Positions 29,679 to 40,136 of a stretch of DNA of 64,000 bases are shown piece after piece. The stretch covers positions 62,001 through 126,000 of the forward strand of contig NZ_QGTS01000005.1 in NCBI RefSeq assembly GCF_003182475.1. The letters are read 5' to 3'. Source of the stretch: Mangrovibacter plantisponsor (GTDB lineage Bacteria > Pseudomonadota > Gammaproteobacteria > Enterobacterales > Enterobacteriaceae). Positions within the stretch are counted from its first letter, which is position 1; every line of letters begins with the position of its first letter. Below the pieces are notes generated by a model. The model was not told the DNA's origin. It did no database searches and worked only from the letters and a program-made list of their open reading frames with translations. Made by a program: the position numbers and the translations under genes.

Positions 29679-29780
29679 TATTACTAACCGCAGTATTTCA
29701 AACCATAGTACTTCAAACCGTAGTACTTCAAGCCGTAGTATTGCGAGCTGTCGCGTTTTGAACGGTTGTACTTCGAACAG
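29676..29780 (+). repeat. 15-bp tandem repeat array starting at the hda stop codon
   Basis: Seven consecutive 15-bp units, related to CCGTAGTACTTCAAA in rotated phase, run from 29676 to 29780. The middle units (about 29691-29735) are near identical and the outer ones degenerate. The TAG stop of hda forms the start of the first unit, and three later units keep TAG at the same place in the hda frame. On the opposite strand the array reads as degenerate pentapeptides of type (L/F)E(V/I)L(R/W), but no gene is supported there. Confidence 0.85.
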
Positions 29781-29847
29781 GAACCCCAGCACTGCGCACA
29801 GCTGCACCAGTGTGAAAACGCAGCGCCAGGCACTGCGTTACTCTCTG

Positions 29848-30201
29848 TTAAATAATATCCAGCACTTGTTCAGGCGGCCTGCCCAGCCGGGCTTTCCCGT
29901 TGCTAATCACAATAGGGCGCTCAATTAACTTCGGGTGCCTGGTCATGGCGTCAATCAACGCATCTTCACTGGTTTCATCAGCAAGATTAAGTTCTTTATA
30001 CAGTGCTTCTTTCGTGCGCATTAACTGGCGGGCACTGTCCATACCTAACTGACTTAGCAGCGTTTTTATTGTGCTGGCAGAAGGTGGTGTATCCAGATAA
30101 AGCACCACTTCTGGTTCAATCTGTTTTTCTTTCAGCAATGCCAGAGTTTCACGGCTTTTGGAGCAACGCGGGTTGTGATAAATAGTGACTGCCGGTTTCA
30201 T
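29848..30201 (-). CDS. yfgD: ArsC-family arsenate reductase-like protein YfgD
   Basis: Glutaredoxin-dependent arsenate reductase family, thioredoxin-like fold. The 117 residues begin with TIYHNPRCSKSRETLALL, which places the redox-active Cys at position 13 in the expected loop. Conserved basic residues occur in LMRTKEALY, IERPIVI and KARLGRPPE, as in ArsC. E. coli YfgD has the same location beside bepA. Arsenate activity of YfgD itself is not established to my knowledge. The start lies 9 bp after the stop of bepA, so it forms an operon with it. Confidence 0.9.
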   Translation of the reverse strand: MKPAVTIYHNPRCSKSRETLALLKEKQIEPEVVLYLDTPPSASTIKTLLSQLGMDSARQLMRTKEALYKELNLADETSEDALIDAMTRHPKLIERPIVISNGKARLGRPPEQVLDII

Positions 30202-30210
30202 TGTGCTGTG

Positions 30211-31674
30211 TTACCTCTTTTCATATGTCCGAAAACGTTGCTGCAACTGGCGCAACTGGTCAATACGCGCGTCGTAGCGTTGTTGTTGCAGGCTACCCAG
30301 TTTTACTTGTGAACTCGCTGAGCTGAGAGTTGTGATGGCCTGGTCTATTTTGCCGGTGAGAGCCAGGTTCTCTGCCCGTGCCGCCAGTTCCTGGTCACGG
30401 TGACCAAGCGCCGCCTCTGCCTGAGCCAGCAAATCCCAGCCATTGGTGTCGTCGGGGTTGCTGAAGGTATAGCGGTTCAACATTTGCGCGGCCTGCTCAT
30501 TCTGCCCGGCCTGAATAAGCGCGTTTGCCAGGTTGAGCTGGAGCACAGGGTTGTTACGTAAATCGGGTGCTTTTTGTAACCTGGCTATGGCTTCGGTATT
30601 TTTTTTCAGGCCAAGGTCTATATCGGTCGCGAGATCAAGATACCAGGGGTCGTTTGGTTGAGCAGACAATAGCGGCTGCAAAAGTTTATTGGCATCAGCA
30701 TATTTACTGGCTTCCAGTGCCAAAATTGCACGCCCATACTGCGCCGCATGTTGCTGGCGAATATTCCCTTTTGACCAGGTATCCAGCAGGTCACTGGTTA
30801 GCTGATTTTGCCCGGAATTATACATGCCTAATACACGTGCTTTCGCCATGTAGAAATCTTCTGATGAGTGCACTACGACATGAGGCATTTGGTTAGCACG
30901 GTTACGCGCATCGGCCAGGCGGCTTTCGGGTAATGGGTGAGTCAGTAAAATTTCAGGCGGGCGTGATGCATAACGCGACTGGTCGAGCAATTTTTCCATA
31001 AAAGCAGGCATTGCCTGTGGGTCGAAACCTGCGCGTTGCAGCACCTGAATACCAATACGGTCAGCTTCCTGTTCATTTTGTTGTGTGAAGCTGATAATGC
31101 CCTGCTGAGCGCCAGCCAGGGTACCGGTTAGTGCTGCCATACCTGCCTGAGGGTTCGCCATTGCCAGCAGAATAGAGCCCAATGCTCCCACCCAGGTGAG
31201 AGGAGCATTGCGTTTCTGGTCTTCCATGGCACGCGCCAGGTGGCGTTGTGTGACGTGGGAAATTTCATGCGCCATGACAGAGGCTAACTGGCTTTCGTTA
31301 TCTGAAAAACGGAATAAGGCAGAATGCAGAACAACGTTGCCGCCGAAAAATGCGAAGGCGTTGAGTTCATCGCTGTTAATTAAGTAGAAGTGGAATGGCG
31401 TTCTTACTGAGTTTGCATGTGAAACCAGACGCATCCCCAGCTTGTTAATGTACTGGCTTAATAGCGGATCGTTGATAAGCGGTGCACTGCCTCGCAACTG
31501 GCGGACATAGTAATCCCCCATCTCCATTTCCTGGCCGATTGATAATGTGCTGCCCGCTGAGGTGCCCATATCTGGCAAATCATCGGTACCACTGGCAAAT
31601 GCCGGAGCAACCTGCCCGGCAAGCGTGCTGAGCATCAGCGATGCAACCAATGATTTTTTTAACACACTGAACAT
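30211..31674 (-). CDS. bepA: Periplasmic metalloprotease and chaperone BepA
   Basis: M48-family zinc protease of the periplasm that assists or degrades stalled LptD and other outer-membrane proteins at the BAM complex. The 487-residue precursor has a signal peptide ending near APAFA (about 27). The active site HEISH (in [12 protein letters not shown], about 136-140) and the third ligand Glu region EQEADRIG are present. A C-terminal TPR domain spans about 310-487. It is a member of the sigma-E regulon in E. coli. It is divergent from perM. Confidence 0.96.
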   Translation of the reverse strand: MFSVLKKSLVASLMLSTLAGQVAPAFASGTDDLPDMGTSAGSTLSIGQEMEMGDYYVRQLRGSAPLINDPLLSQYINKLGMRLVSHANSVRTPFHFYLINSDELNAFAFFGGNVVLHSALFRFSDNESQLASVMAHEISHVTQRHLARAMEDQKRNAPLTWVGALGSILLAMANPQAGMAALTGTLAGAQQGIISFTQQNEQEADRIGIQVLQRAGFDPQAMPAFMEKLLDQSRYASRPPEILLTHPLPESRLADARNRANQMPHVVVHSSEDFYMAKARVLGMYNSGQNQLTSDLLDTWSKGNIRQQHAAQYGRAILALEASKYADANKLLQPLLSAQPNDPWYLDLATDIDLGLKKNTEAIARLQKAPDLRNNPVLQLNLANALIQAGQNEQAAQMLNRYTFSNPDDTNGWDLLAQAEAALGHRDQELAARAENLALTGKIDQAITTLSSASSQVKLGSLQQQRYDARIDQLRQLQQRFRTYEKR

Positions 31675-31910
31675 AACTCTCTTCCTGTTGTTATGGTGTA
31701 ATCAGGTCTTCTGCTTTACCTGTGCCACCTTACAGATGGCGCCTGCAGTATCGCACAGTCATCCACGGTAACAAGAGCAATTACATAACACTACTGTATC
31801 GATATATAAAGAATATCGCGCCGCGCAAAGAAACAAAAAACGAAGTCTTTTTTGTGACATTTAGATACAATTCGCCAGATGCTTTGCTAATGAGGACAGG
31901 GAAGAAAACT

Positions 31911-32981
31911 ATGCTCGAAATGTTAATGCAGTGGTATCGGCGCCGGTTCAGTGACCCGGAAGCGATTGCATTGCTGGTAATTCTGGTTTTCGGTTTTGGG
32001 ATCTTATTCTTTTTTCATAGTTTGCTGGCACCTCTACTGGTTGCCATTGTGCTCGCCTATTTATTGGAGTGGCCCACAACACGCCTTGAACGCATGGGGT
32101 GTTCACGCCGTTTGGCTACCTCTGTGGTGCTGATTCTCTTTGCCGGGATTTTGCTGCTGATGGTCTTTTTTGTTGGGCCGGTGGCATGGCAGCAAGGTAT
32201 AAACCTGATCCGCGACATGCCAGGCATGTTCAATAAGTTGTCGGACTACGCGGCGACATTGCCCAAGCGTTATCCGGCGTTAATGGATGCCGGTATTATT
32301 GATGCGATGGCGGAAAACTTGCGAGCCAGGATGATTACGGTGGGCGATTCTGTCGTGAAATTTTCGCTGGCTTCATTAGTGGGGTTACTCACATTATCCA
32401 TTTATCTGGTACTGGTGCCGTTAATGGTTTTTTTCCTGTTGAAAGATAAAGACCAGATGATTAACGCGGTACGCCGGGTTCTGCCAAAAAACCGTGGGCT
32501 GGCAGGCCAGGTATGGATAGAAATGAACCAGCAAATCACCAATTACATTCGCGGTAAAGTGGTGGAAATGGTGATTGTCGGGGTGGTGTCTTATATTTGC
32601 TTCCTGTTATTTGGGCTGAATTATTCGCTGCTCCTCGCTGTGTTGGTTGGGGTATCTGTGCTGATCCCTTATATCGGCGCGTTTGTTGTTACTGTGCCAG
32701 TGGTTGGGGTGGCGATGTTCCAGTTTGGCCTGGGCACAGAGTTCTGGAGTTGTTTCGTTGCTTACCTGATTATTCAGGCACTCGATGGTAATTTACTGGT
32801 GCCGGTATTATTTTCAGAAGCGGTGAACTTACATCCACTGGTTATTATTCTTTCGGTGGTTATTTTTGGTGGGTTGTGGGGCTTCTGGGGCGTATTTTTC
32901 GCCATTCCGCTGGCAACGTTAATTAAAGCGGTTGTCCATGCGTGGCCGGAAAGTGTCAGCCGTGAGGACAGGTTGTCCTGA
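31911..32981 (+). CDS. perM: AI-2E family permease PerM
   Basis: Inner-membrane protein of the AI-2E/PerM transporter family with about seven to eight spans; its substrate is not settled. The 356 residues align along their length with E. coli PerM (YfgO), including VLAYLLEWP, the central ITNYIRGKV segment and the C-terminal LIIQALDGNLLVPVLFSE and FGGLWGFWGVFFAIPLA blocks. The start is ATG 31911 (MLEMLMQWYRRRF). The open frame to 31722 covers the divergent promoter region and is not used. A bidirectional terminator follows. Confidence 0.92.
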   Translation: MLEMLMQWYRRRFSDPEAIALLVILVFGFGILFFFHSLLAPLLVAIVLAYLLEWPTTRLERMGCSRRLATSVVLILFAGILLLMVFFVGPVAWQQGINLIRDMPGMFNKLSDYAATLPKRYPALMDAGIIDAMAENLRARMITVGDSVVKFSLASLVGLLTLSIYLVLVPLMVFFLLKDKDQMINAVRRVLPKNRGLAGQVWIEMNQQITNYIRGKVVEMVIVGVVSYICFLLFGLNYSLLLAVLVGVSVLIPYIGAFVVTVPVVGVAMFQFGLGTEFWSCFVAYLIIQALDGNLLVPVLFSEAVNLHPLVIILSVVIFGGLWGFWGVFFAIPLATLIKAVVHAWPESVSREDRLS

Positions 32982-33035
32982 AACAGCAACGGGTGAGCAG
33001 GGCTCGCATAACTGCACGTTCGCGTAACTATGATA

Positions 33036-33058
33036 AAAGCCGGCATACCGCCGGCTTT
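33036..33058. terminator. Bidirectional terminator between perM and bcp
   Basis: Perfect nine-base arms AAAGCCGGC (33036-33044) and GCCGGCTTT (33050-33058), with T-rich sequence on the right and A-rich sequence on the left. Confidence 0.75.
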
Positions 33059-33092
33059 ATATTATTCAGAGCCAGAAGGCAGGAATCAGCTA

Positions 33093-33563
33093 TCAGCTGT
33101 TGGCTTTCAACCAGCCCAGCACGATGTCGTGGTGATTACTGGTTTTAAAATCATCAAATACATGCTCAATAACACCGTCGGCATTAACCAGGAAACTGGT
33201 GCGATGTATGCCGTCATAGGTTTTCCCCATGAAACTCTTTTCTCCCCAGATCCCAAATTGCTCACAAACCTGGTGGTCTTCATCAGAGAGCAGCGTAAAG
33301 TTCAGAAGTTCTTTCTCTGCGAAGCGTGAAAGCTTCTCTGGTTTATCTGTACTGATGCCCAAAATTTCAACATTGAATTGTTTTAATTCATCCATGTTAT
33401 CGCGCAGGCCACAGGCCTGAACGGTGCATCCTGGTGTCATAGCTTTGGGGTAGAAGTAGACCAGAACACGCTGTCCCTGGAAGTCGGTCAAATTTACTTG
33501 TTCGCCATCCTGATCAGGCAAACTAAATTTCGGTGCGGTATCACCGGCTTTCAGTGGGTTCAT
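33093..33563 (-). CDS. bcp: Thioredoxin-dependent thiol peroxidase Bcp
   Basis: Atypical two-Cys peroxiredoxin that reduces hydroperoxides with thioredoxin. The 156 residues have the peroxidatic Cys in the motif TPGCTVQACGLRD (about 43-55), with the resolving Cys five residues later. Thioredoxin-fold motifs such as FSLPDQDGEQVNL are present. It lies 15 bp after gcvR in the same orientation, as in E. coli. Confidence 0.97.
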   Translation of the reverse strand: MNPLKAGDTAPKFSLPDQDGEQVNLTDFQGQRVLVYFYPKAMTPGCTVQACGLRDNMDELKQFNVEILGISTDKPEKLSRFAEKELLNFTLLSDEDHQVCEQFGIWGEKSFMGKTYDGIHRTSFLVNADGVIEHVFDDFKTSNHHDIVLGWLKANS

Positions 33564-33578
33564 TACGACTCTCCGTCT

Positions 33579-34136
33579 TTATTCATCTTGCTGTTGGTAA
33601 TTCACCACGTTAATAGTGCCTTGTGCATCGAGTTCTGTACACAGGTCTTTGAATGCCTGCTCGATTTCTGATGCATTTTGCGACGCCGGACTGTGCGCCG
33701 TAATTTGAATATATAACTGTGGCGGCAAATTATCCTGTGCAGGTTGGGTGCGGGAGACCAGTTCAGCAATATTCATGTGCCATTCATCAAATAAAGCGGT
33801 GAAGCGCTCAATAATATGCGGTGAGTCTTCTACTTCCACCTGAACCCACACGGTTGATGGCATCGCTTCGCGGTCGTGAGCGACCGTTCGCTTCATCACA
33901 ATCAGTAAATCCAGCTCGGCCCCTTTCAACGGCAGGGTTGACTCAATGAGCGTAATGGCGTTCCAGGAGCCAGAAAGCAGCATGATAAAAGTGAACTCTT
34001 CGCCCAGCATTGCCAGCCGGCTGTCTTCAATATTACAGCCGCAACTGCTGACATGGCGGGTGATTGTGTTCACGATCCCTGGGCGATCCGTACCCAATGC
34101 TGTGATGACCAGATAATGTTGTGATGAAGGCGTCAA
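33579..34136 (-). CDS. gcvR: Glycine cleavage system transcriptional repressor GcvR
   Basis: Does not bind DNA itself; it binds and blocks the activator GcvA, and glycine relieves this. The 185 residues contain two ACT domains (about 8-85 and 95-175), with TALGTDRPGIVNTITRHV and an NIEDSRLAMLGEEF block. The start is TTG 34136 behind AGGAAG. It is slightly shorter at the C-terminus than E. coli GcvR (190). It is divergent from dapA and first in gcvR-bcp. Confidence 0.94.
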   Translation of the reverse strand: MTPSSQHYLVITALGTDRPGIVNTITRHVSSCGCNIEDSRLAMLGEEFTFIMLLSGSWNAITLIESTLPLKGAELDLLIVMKRTVAHDREAMPSTVWVQVEVEDSPHIIERFTALFDEWHMNIAELVSRTQPAQDNLPPQLYIQITAHSPASQNASEIEQAFKDLCTELDAQGTINVVNYQQQDE

Positions 34137-34281
34137 ACGGAATCTTCCTGCGAAACGATGGAGTTACATTAGGAAAGCACAAAAAAAACCTGTGTACAAC
34201 CGCGCATAAGCCTTTGTGCGCTTGCTTTTCTGACATTACAAAACGTACCATTGACGCACTTGTTTGCGGAGAGGATGGGCA

Positions 34282-35160
34282 ATGTTCACGGGAAGTCTTG
34301 TTGCGCTTATTACACCGATGGATGCTAAAGGTAATGTCTGTCGGTCAAGCCTGAAAAAACTGGTTGATTATCATGTCGATAACGGAACGTCGGCGATTGT
34401 TTCAGTAGGGACGACTGGCGAATCAGCCACACTGAGTCATGATGAGCATGGTGATGTCGTCATGTTGACACTGGAACTGGCTGATGGCCGTATACCGGTT
34501 ATTGCAGGTACAGGTGCCAATGCCACTTCTGAAGCCATCTCTTTAACGCAACGCTTTAACGATTCTGGCGTTGTTGGCTGCCTGACAGTCACGCCTTATT
34601 ACAACCGTCCTACTCAGGAAGGTATGTACCAGCATTTTAAAGCTATCGCTGAAAATACGAGTTTGCCGCAAATTCTGTATAATGTGCCGTCCCGTACCGG
34701 GAGCGACATGTTGCCAGAGACGGTAGCGCGTTTGTCTAAAATAAAAAATATCATCGGGATTAAAGAAGCAACCGGGAACTTAAGTCGCGTTAACCAGATC
34801 AAAGACCTGGTTCAGGATGATTTCATCCTGTTAAGTGGTGATGACGCCAGCGCACTGGATTTTATGCAACTTGGTGGTGATGGTGTGATTTCCGTAACAG
34901 CTAACGTTGCGGCGCGCGAGATGGCGGATGTTTGCCGTCTGGCTGCCGAAGGTCATTTTGCGCAGGCGCGCGAAATCAATAAACGTTTAATGCCGTTGCA
35001 CCATAAATTATTTGTAGAACCCAATCCAATCCCGGTGAAATGGGCCTGTAAGGAGTTGGGGCTTGTAGCAACCGACACGATGCGTTTGCCAATGACACCA
35101 CTGACAGATGCCAGTGTCCCGGTCATTACCAACGCACTCAAACATGCCGGTTTGCTGTAA
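34282..35160 (+). CDS. dapA: 4-hydroxy-tetrahydrodipicolinate synthase
   Basis: First committed step of lysine and diaminopimelate synthesis: condensation of pyruvate with aspartate semialdehyde. The 292 residues equal the E. coli length. The TIM barrel carries the Schiff-base Lys in IGIKEATGN (about 159-167), the Thr pair in GTTGESATL (about 43-51) and the Tyr in YNVPSRTG (about 133). The start is ATG 34282 ([12 protein letters not shown]). It lies 15 bp before bamC, in the conserved dapA-bamC pair. dapE for a later step of the same pathway is also in this window. Confidence 0.98.
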   Translation: MFTGSLVALITPMDAKGNVCRSSLKKLVDYHVDNGTSAIVSVGTTGESATLSHDEHGDVVMLTLELADGRIPVIAGTGANATSEAISLTQRFNDSGVVGCLTVTPYYNRPTQEGMYQHFKAIAENTSLPQILYNVPSRTGSDMLPETVARLSKIKNIIGIKEATGNLSRVNQIKDLVQDDFILLSGDDASALDFMQLGGDGVISVTANVAAREMADVCRLAAEGHFAQAREINKRLMPLHHKLFVEPNPIPVKWACKELGLVATDTMRLPMTPLTDASVPVITNALKHAGLL

Positions 35161-35175
35161 CGTTAGGGAGATTTG

Positions 35176-36207
35176 ATGGCTTATTCAGTACAGAAATCGC
35201 AGGTCGCCAAAGTTGTCAGCCTTTCGCTGGTTATGCTGTTGGCAGCCTGTAGTTCCGATTCCCGTTATAAACGCCAGGTAAATGGCAATGAGGCTTACCT
35301 CTCCGCCACACCACTTGCTGAATTGCACGCGCCATCGGGCATGATTTTGCCGATTGAAAGCGGTGATTACACCATTCCGCCTGGTGGTGGCAAAGGGGCC
35401 GTAGGCCTGGCTCTGGATATTCGCCCACCAGCACAGCCACTGGCGCTGGTGAATGGTGCGCGTACTCAGTTTACGGGTGATACAGCCACATTATTAGTGG
35501 AACGTGGTAGCGATAACGCACTGTGGGCGCAGGTAGTCAGCGCGGTTCTGGCTCATAATTACCCGGTTATGAAGCGTGATGATGCGAGCAAGACCCTGAC
35601 TACTGACTGGGTTCAGTGGAATCGTGCCGATGAAGACGAACAATATCGTGGTCGCTATCAAATCAGCGTGAAACCACAAGGTTACCAACAGGCTGTTGTT
35701 GTCCGCCTGCTTAACCTTGAGCAAAATGAAAAGCCAGTTGCAGATGCCGCATCTATGCAGCGTTACAGCACTGAAATGCTGAATAATATCGCTGAGGGTG
35801 TTGATAAATCTCAGAATGCGCAATTGAATGCCAACAACCATGGGATTCGGGAAATCGATGTCCAGAGCGGCGCCGATGATACCGGGTTACCGATGCTGGT
35901 GGTACGTGCGCCATTCAACATGGTCTGGGATAAACTGCCCGCCGCACTGGAAAAAATAGGGATGAAAGTAACAGACAGAACGCGTTCCCAGGGGAACCTG
36001 TCTGTGACGTATAAACCTGTTTCTGACAGCGCATGGCGTGAACTGGGTGCACGGGATCCAAACTTGCCTTCCGGGGATTACAAACTCCAGGTGGGTGATT
36101 TAGATAACCGCAGCAGCCTGCAGTTTACTGACCCGAAAGGGCACATACTTACGCAGTCGCAAAACGATGCGTTGGTGGCGGTTTTCCAGGCCGCATTTAA
36201 TAAGTAA
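35176..36207 (+). CDS. bamC: Outer-membrane assembly lipoprotein BamC
   Basis: Accessory lipoprotein of the BAM complex that contacts BamD. The 343-residue precursor has a lipobox LLAAC with the lipidated Cys at position 25. A long unstructured N-terminal segment after it binds BamD. Two helix-grip domains follow (about 100-215 and 225-343). ATG 35176 is behind AGGGAG; the TTG one codon earlier is not needed. Second BAM lipoprotein in this window, after bamB. Confidence 0.96.
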   Translation: MAYSVQKSQVAKVVSLSLVMLLAACSSDSRYKRQVNGNEAYLSATPLAELHAPSGMILPIESGDYTIPPGGGKGAVGLALDIRPPAQPLALVNGARTQFTGDTATLLVERGSDNALWAQVVSAVLAHNYPVMKRDDASKTLTTDWVQWNRADEDEQYRGRYQISVKPQGYQQAVVVRLLNLEQNEKPVADAASMQRYSTEMLNNIAEGVDKSQNAQLNANNHGIREIDVQSGADDTGLPMLVVRAPFNMVWDKLPAALEKIGMKVTDRTRSQGNLSVTYKPVSDSAWRELGARDPNLPSGDYKLQVGDLDNRSSLQFTDPKGHILTQSQNDALVAVFQAAFNK

Positions 36208-36212
36208 TTCAC

Positions 36213-36233
36213 AGGGCCGGTTTATCCGGCCCT
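36213..36233 (+). terminator. Hairpin between bamC and purC
   Basis: Perfect eight-base arms AGGGCCGG and CCGGCCCT around TTTAT, followed by TTGTATCTTG. It is a weak U-tract terminator. Confidence 0.6.
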
Positions 36234-36321
36234 TTGTATCTTGATTTCGCGTTAAGAGTCTGGCTACCTGGCTCAACATCATCAGGCCACTCAGTGGTCG
36301 TTAAACCTGGAGTAATTAAAG

Positions 36322-37035
36322 ATGCAAAAGCAAGCTGAGTTGTATCGTGGCAAAGCGAAGACCGTATACAGCACCGAGAATCCGGATCTGTTGGTACTCG
36401 AGTTCCGCAATGATACGTCAGCAGGGGATGGCGCGCGTATTGAACAGTTCGATCGTAAAGGTATGGTGAATAACAAATTCAACCATTTCATTATGACCAA
36501 ACTGGCAGAAGCGGGCATTCCAACCCAGATGGAAGCGCTGTTGTCCGACACTGAGTGTTTGGTGAAAAAACTGGATATGGTTCCTGTTGAATGTGTTGTG
36601 CGTAACCGTGCCGCTGGCTCTCTGGTAAAACGCCTTGGTATTGAAGAGGGCATTGAACTGAATCCACCGCTGTTCGACATGTTTCTTAAGAATGACGCCA
36701 TGCATGACCCGATGGTGAACGAATCTTATTGCGAAACATTTGGTTGGGTGAGCAAAGAACATCTGGCTCAGATGAAAGCGTTGACTTACAAAGCCAACGA
36801 CGTCCTGAAAAAGCTGTTTGATGACGCCGGGCTGATTCTGGTCGATTTCAAACTGGAGTTCGGTTTGTTCAAAGGCCAGGTTGTACTGGGTGATGAGTTT
36901 TCACCAGATGGTAGCCGTCTGTGGGACAAAAATACTCTGGACAAAATGGATAAAGACCGTTTCCGCCAAAGCCTGGGTGGTTTGATTGAAGCGTATGAAG
37001 AAGTCGCACACCGTCTGGGTGTTAATTTAGACTAA
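36322..37035 (+). CDS. purC: SAICAR synthetase
   Basis: ATP-dependent addition of aspartate to CAIR, step 8 of purine synthesis. The 237 residues match the family: [24 protein letters not shown] is at the N-terminus, [15 protein letters not shown] is in the middle and [10 protein letters not shown] plus the [13 protein letters not shown]-type block ([11 protein letters not shown]) form the ATP and substrate site. The start is ATG 36322 behind GGAG. I see no clear PurR operator in the 114 bp upstream, although E. coli purC has one. Confidence 0.97.
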   Translation: MQKQAELYRGKAKTVYSTENPDLLVLEFRNDTSAGDGARIEQFDRKGMVNNKFNHFIMTKLAEAGIPTQMEALLSDTECLVKKLDMVPVECVVRNRAAGSLVKRLGIEEGIELNPPLFDMFLKNDAMHDPMVNESYCETFGWVSKEHLAQMKALTYKANDVLKKLFDDAGLILVDFKLEFGLFKGQVVLGDEFSPDGSRLWDKNTLDKMDKDRFRQSLGGLIEAYEEVAHRLGVNLD

Positions 37036-37202
37036 CCACGCAATCGTTTCCGTTGCAGGCTGGTACACCGTTTTGTGCTGGCCTGCTTTGCCTGACGCGC
37101 TCTTCCCTCCGTTCATTTCCTTTTCCTGGTCTATTTTCAGTGGTAATCACCGGCCAAATAATCCAGGATCTTGTTATCTCATACGCACCAAAAGGGGATG
37201 TT

Positions 37203-38075
37203 ATGCGTTGGCAAGGGCGTCGCGAGAGCGATAACGTAGAAGACAGGCGTAATCAACAACGCAGTTCTGCGTATCAGCGCAGGGGCATGCGTTTGCCCCG
37301 GGGGAAAAGCGGCCTGGTTATTTTGGTACTGGTCGGTGTGGCAGGGTATTACGGTGTCGATCTTACTGCATTGATAACCGGTGAACCGGTGTATCAACCG
37401 GCTCAACAGCAAACAACACGCCCCAGTGCCAAACAGGATGAAGCCGCAAAATTTACTTCGGTTATTCTGGCTACCACAGAAGATACATGGCAAGGCCTGT
37501 TCAAACAAATGGGTAAAAACTGGCAACCGCCGCGCCTGGTGATGTACCGGGGGGCCACACACACTGGTTGTGGGACCGGGCAGTCAGTTATGGGGCCGTT
37601 TTACTGCCCGGCAGATACCACTGTTTATATCGATCTCTCGTTTTATGACGATATGAAACATAAACTGGGTGCCGGAGGGGATTTTGCTCAGGGGTATGTT
37701 ATTGCTCATGAAGTAGGCCACCATGTGCAGAAACTGCTGGGTGTGGAAGCTAAAGTGCGCCAGTTGCAGCAGCACGCCACAAAAGTTGAGGCAAACCGCC
37801 TGTCGGTGAAAATGGAGTTGCAGGCAGACTGCTTTGCAGGCGTTTGGGGCCATGCGATGCAAAAAGAAGGTGTTCTGGAAGCCGGAGACCTCCAGGAAGC
37901 GCTGAACGCAGCCGAAGCTATTGGTGATGATCGCCTGCAGCAGCAAAGCCAGGGGCGAGTAATTCCTGACAGCTTCACTCATGGTACTTCTGAGCAGCGT
38001 TATACCTGGTTTAACCGCGGTTTTAAAAGTGGTGACCCCGCGACATGTAATACATTCGGCAACACCCGGATATAA
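37203..38075 (+). CDS. ypfJ: Putative neutral zinc metallopeptidase YpfJ
   Basis: Member of the KPN_00495/YpfJ zinc peptidase family of unknown substrate. The 290 residues have a short basic N-terminus, one membrane span at about 37-53 and an extracytoplasmic domain. That domain carries the zinc motif HEVGHH (in [16 protein letters not shown], about 165-180) and the downstream [11 protein letters not shown] block with the third ligand. The start is ATG 37203 ([16 protein letters not shown]) behind AGGGG. It ends 6 bp before tmcA. Confidence 0.92.
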   Translation: MRWQGRRESDNVEDRRNQQRSSAYQRRGMRLPRGKSGLVILVLVGVAGYYGVDLTALITGEPVYQPAQQQTTRPSAKQDEAAKFTSVILATTEDTWQGLFKQMGKNWQPPRLVMYRGATHTGCGTGQSVMGPFYCPADTTVYIDLSFYDDMKHKLGAGGDFAQGYVIAHEVGHHVQKLLGVEAKVRQLQQHATKVEANRLSVKMELQADCFAGVWGHAMQKEGVLEAGDLQEALNAAEAIGDDRLQQQSQGRVIPDSFTHGTSEQRYTWFNRGFKSGDPATCNTFGNTRI

Positions 38076-38081
38076 TCGCTC

Positions 38082-40121
38082 GTGGCACATCTTTTTCCCA
38101 CAGATAACTGGCTGGCTTTGACGCAACATATGGCGCGTGCTGGCCAGCGCCGTTTACTGTTGCTGGCAGGAGATAATTCCTGGAGTGAAAGCCAGGCAGC
38201 TCACCTGCAACATTGCCTGCCGGGCGACTGGCTATGGGTGAGCGATAAAGCTAATCAGGCGCAGGCCTGTCCCCCCCGTAATGCCCGGGCGTTATTAGGG
38301 CGGGAATTTCATCATGCGGTCTTTGACGCCCGTTTGGGTTTCGATGCCGAAGCCTTCGCCATTCTTGCCGGTACCTTGCGTGCAGGCAGCTGGCTGGTCA
38401 TGCTGACCCCACCTTTTGCTGATTGGCCAAACCGGCCTGACTGTGACAGCCAACGCTGGAACGACCAACAGCAGCCCACCGCTTCGCCACAGTTTGTTGC
38501 CCGTTTTCTTGCTGTGCTGCAAAGCCAGTCGGCGGAGATGCTGGTGTGGCATCAGGGGCAGGCTCCTGTGTTCCCGGCGCAGTACCCGTTGGCCTGCTGG
38601 CACCCTGTACAGGGTGAGCCTCTGCAAACGCAGGCAGCGATTCGTGATGAATTGCTGGCGATGGCATCAGGTATCGCTGTTGTGACTGCCGGGCGGGGGC
38701 GGGGAAAATCGGCACTTGCCGGTATGCTGATTCGTGCCTGGCAGGGCACGGTGTTAGTCACTGCCCCGGCACGAGTGGCAACGGATGTTATGGCTGAGCA
38801 CGCTCATAAACCACTGGCGTTTATTGCCCCGGATGGCTTACTGGAGCAAATGCACTCTGGTAAAACTCCGCATGCTGACTGGCTGGTGGTGGATGAAGCC
38901 GCAGCCATTCCCTTGCCTCAACTGGCCGCCATGATTGAGGGTTTTTCACGGGTATTACTAATCAGTACGGTTCAGGGGTACGAAGGAACCGGGCAGGGCT
39001 TTATCCTCAAACTCTGTAGCCAGTTGCCGGCATCTCGCCGCTATGTGCTGAACACGCCGGTACGCTGGGCTCCTGATTGCCCCCTGGAGCTGTTTGTCTC
39101 CAGCCTGTTGTTGTTTGATGAATCGGGCACAGGTACAACGCCAGTTTCTGGCGAGATGCTTCCTGCGCCAGTTTTTGGCACTGTTTTACCCAGCGAGCTG
39201 ACAGATGTATACCGGTTATTGTCCAGTGCGCATTACCGCACTTCCCCCCTCGATTTACGCCGGTTACTGGACGCGCCGGGCCAGCATGTGGTTGCCGCAA
39301 AAATTGGTGGTAAACCGATTGCAGCAGCCTGGCTGGTTACAGAAGGGGGGTTAACTCAAAAACTAAGTGAAGCGGTATGGGCCGGATTCCGCCGCCCACG
39401 CGGGAACCTGGTCGCGCAGTCTCTGGCGGCACATGGTGGCTCTCCCCGGGCTGCAATGTTAACGGGCTGGCGGGTATCTCGTATTGCTGTTTATCCCGGT
39501 GCTCAGCGTAAAGGTGTAGGGCAGGCATTGATTGCTGAAGTAAAACGCCAGGCACCTGCCGGTTGTGATTACCTGTCTGTCAGCTTTGGGTATACCCAGG
39601 CGTTGTGGCGCTTTTGGGAACGTTGTGGTTTCCGGCTGGTGCGGATGGGAACCAGTCTTGAAGCCAGTAGTGGGTGTTATACGGCAATGGCGCTTTTGCC
39701 GCTCACGCAGGAAGGAGAAGCACTGGCCGCAAATGAAGCCCGGCACTTGTCGCGCAATTTATCCTGTTTGCAGCCCTGGCTGCCATTTCCGCTACCTGGT
39801 GAGCCGGATACCGGTCGCAACCTGTTACCTGGTGACTGGCGCGAGCTTGCTGGCTTTGCCTGGGGATACCGGCCGTTAATGTCCTGCCTTGTGAGCCTGG
39901 TGCGGGTGCTTGCTATCTGCCCGTTAGAATTGCCCGCTTTGCGAGGTGAGTTGCAGTCGCGCCAGCCAGCCGCTGTGCTGTGCGGTAACCTGGGGTTGGC
40001 CGGGCGCAAAGCTTTGCTGTCCCGTCAGCGGCTGGAGGCCGGGCAAATACTCGTCTGGCATGACGAAAACCAGGCCCACACTCTGAAAGCCTGGCTGGCG
40101 CAATTGCAATTTTTCGACTAA
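38082..40121 (+). CDS. tmcA: tRNA(Met) cytidine acetyltransferase TmcA
   Basis: Makes N4-acetylcytidine at the wobble position of elongator tRNA-Met, using acetyl-CoA and ATP. The 679 residues contain an N-terminal DUF1726 domain, a helicase-like ATPase with Walker A GRGRGKSAL (about 205-213) and Walker B VVDEAAAIP, and a GNAT domain (about 400-540, with RIAVYPGAQRKGVGQAL). A C-terminal tRNA-binding region follows. The start is GTG 38082, 6 bp after ypfJ, with a weak ribosome-binding site, which suggests coupled translation. A remnant of ypfH begins 15 bp after its stop. Confidence 0.94.
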   Translation: MAHLFPTDNWLALTQHMARAGQRRLLLLAGDNSWSESQAAHLQHCLPGDWLWVSDKANQAQACPPRNARALLGREFHHAVFDARLGFDAEAFAILAGTLRAGSWLVMLTPPFADWPNRPDCDSQRWNDQQQPTASPQFVARFLAVLQSQSAEMLVWHQGQAPVFPAQYPLACWHPVQGEPLQTQAAIRDELLAMASGIAVVTAGRGRGKSALAGMLIRAWQGTVLVTAPARVATDVMAEHAHKPLAFIAPDGLLEQMHSGKTPHADWLVVDEAAAIPLPQLAAMIEGFSRVLLISTVQGYEGTGQGFILKLCSQLPASRRYVLNTPVRWAPDCPLELFVSSLLLFDESGTGTTPVSGEMLPAPVFGTVLPSELTDVYRLLSSAHYRTSPLDLRRLLDAPGQHVVAAKIGGKPIAAAWLVTEGGLTQKLSEAVWAGFRRPRGNLVAQSLAAHGGSPRAAMLTGWRVSRIAVYPGAQRKGVGQALIAEVKRQAPAGCDYLSVSFGYTQALWRFWERCGFRLVRMGTSLEASSGCYTAMALLPLTQEGEALAANEARHLSRNLSCLQPWLPFPLPGEPDTGRNLLPGDWRELAGFAWGYRPLMSCLVSLVRVLAICPLELPALRGELQSRQPAAVLCGNLGLAGRKALLSRQRLEAGQILVWHDENQAHTLKAWLAQLQFFD

Positions 40122-40136
40122 GTCCTTCAAGAGTGA

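Noticed and set aside
29529-29807. Minus-strand pentapeptide-repeat protein over the 15-bp array
   Set aside because: The pentapeptide pattern is a by-product of the 15-bp repeats; the frame overlaps the hda 3' end and has no start signals.
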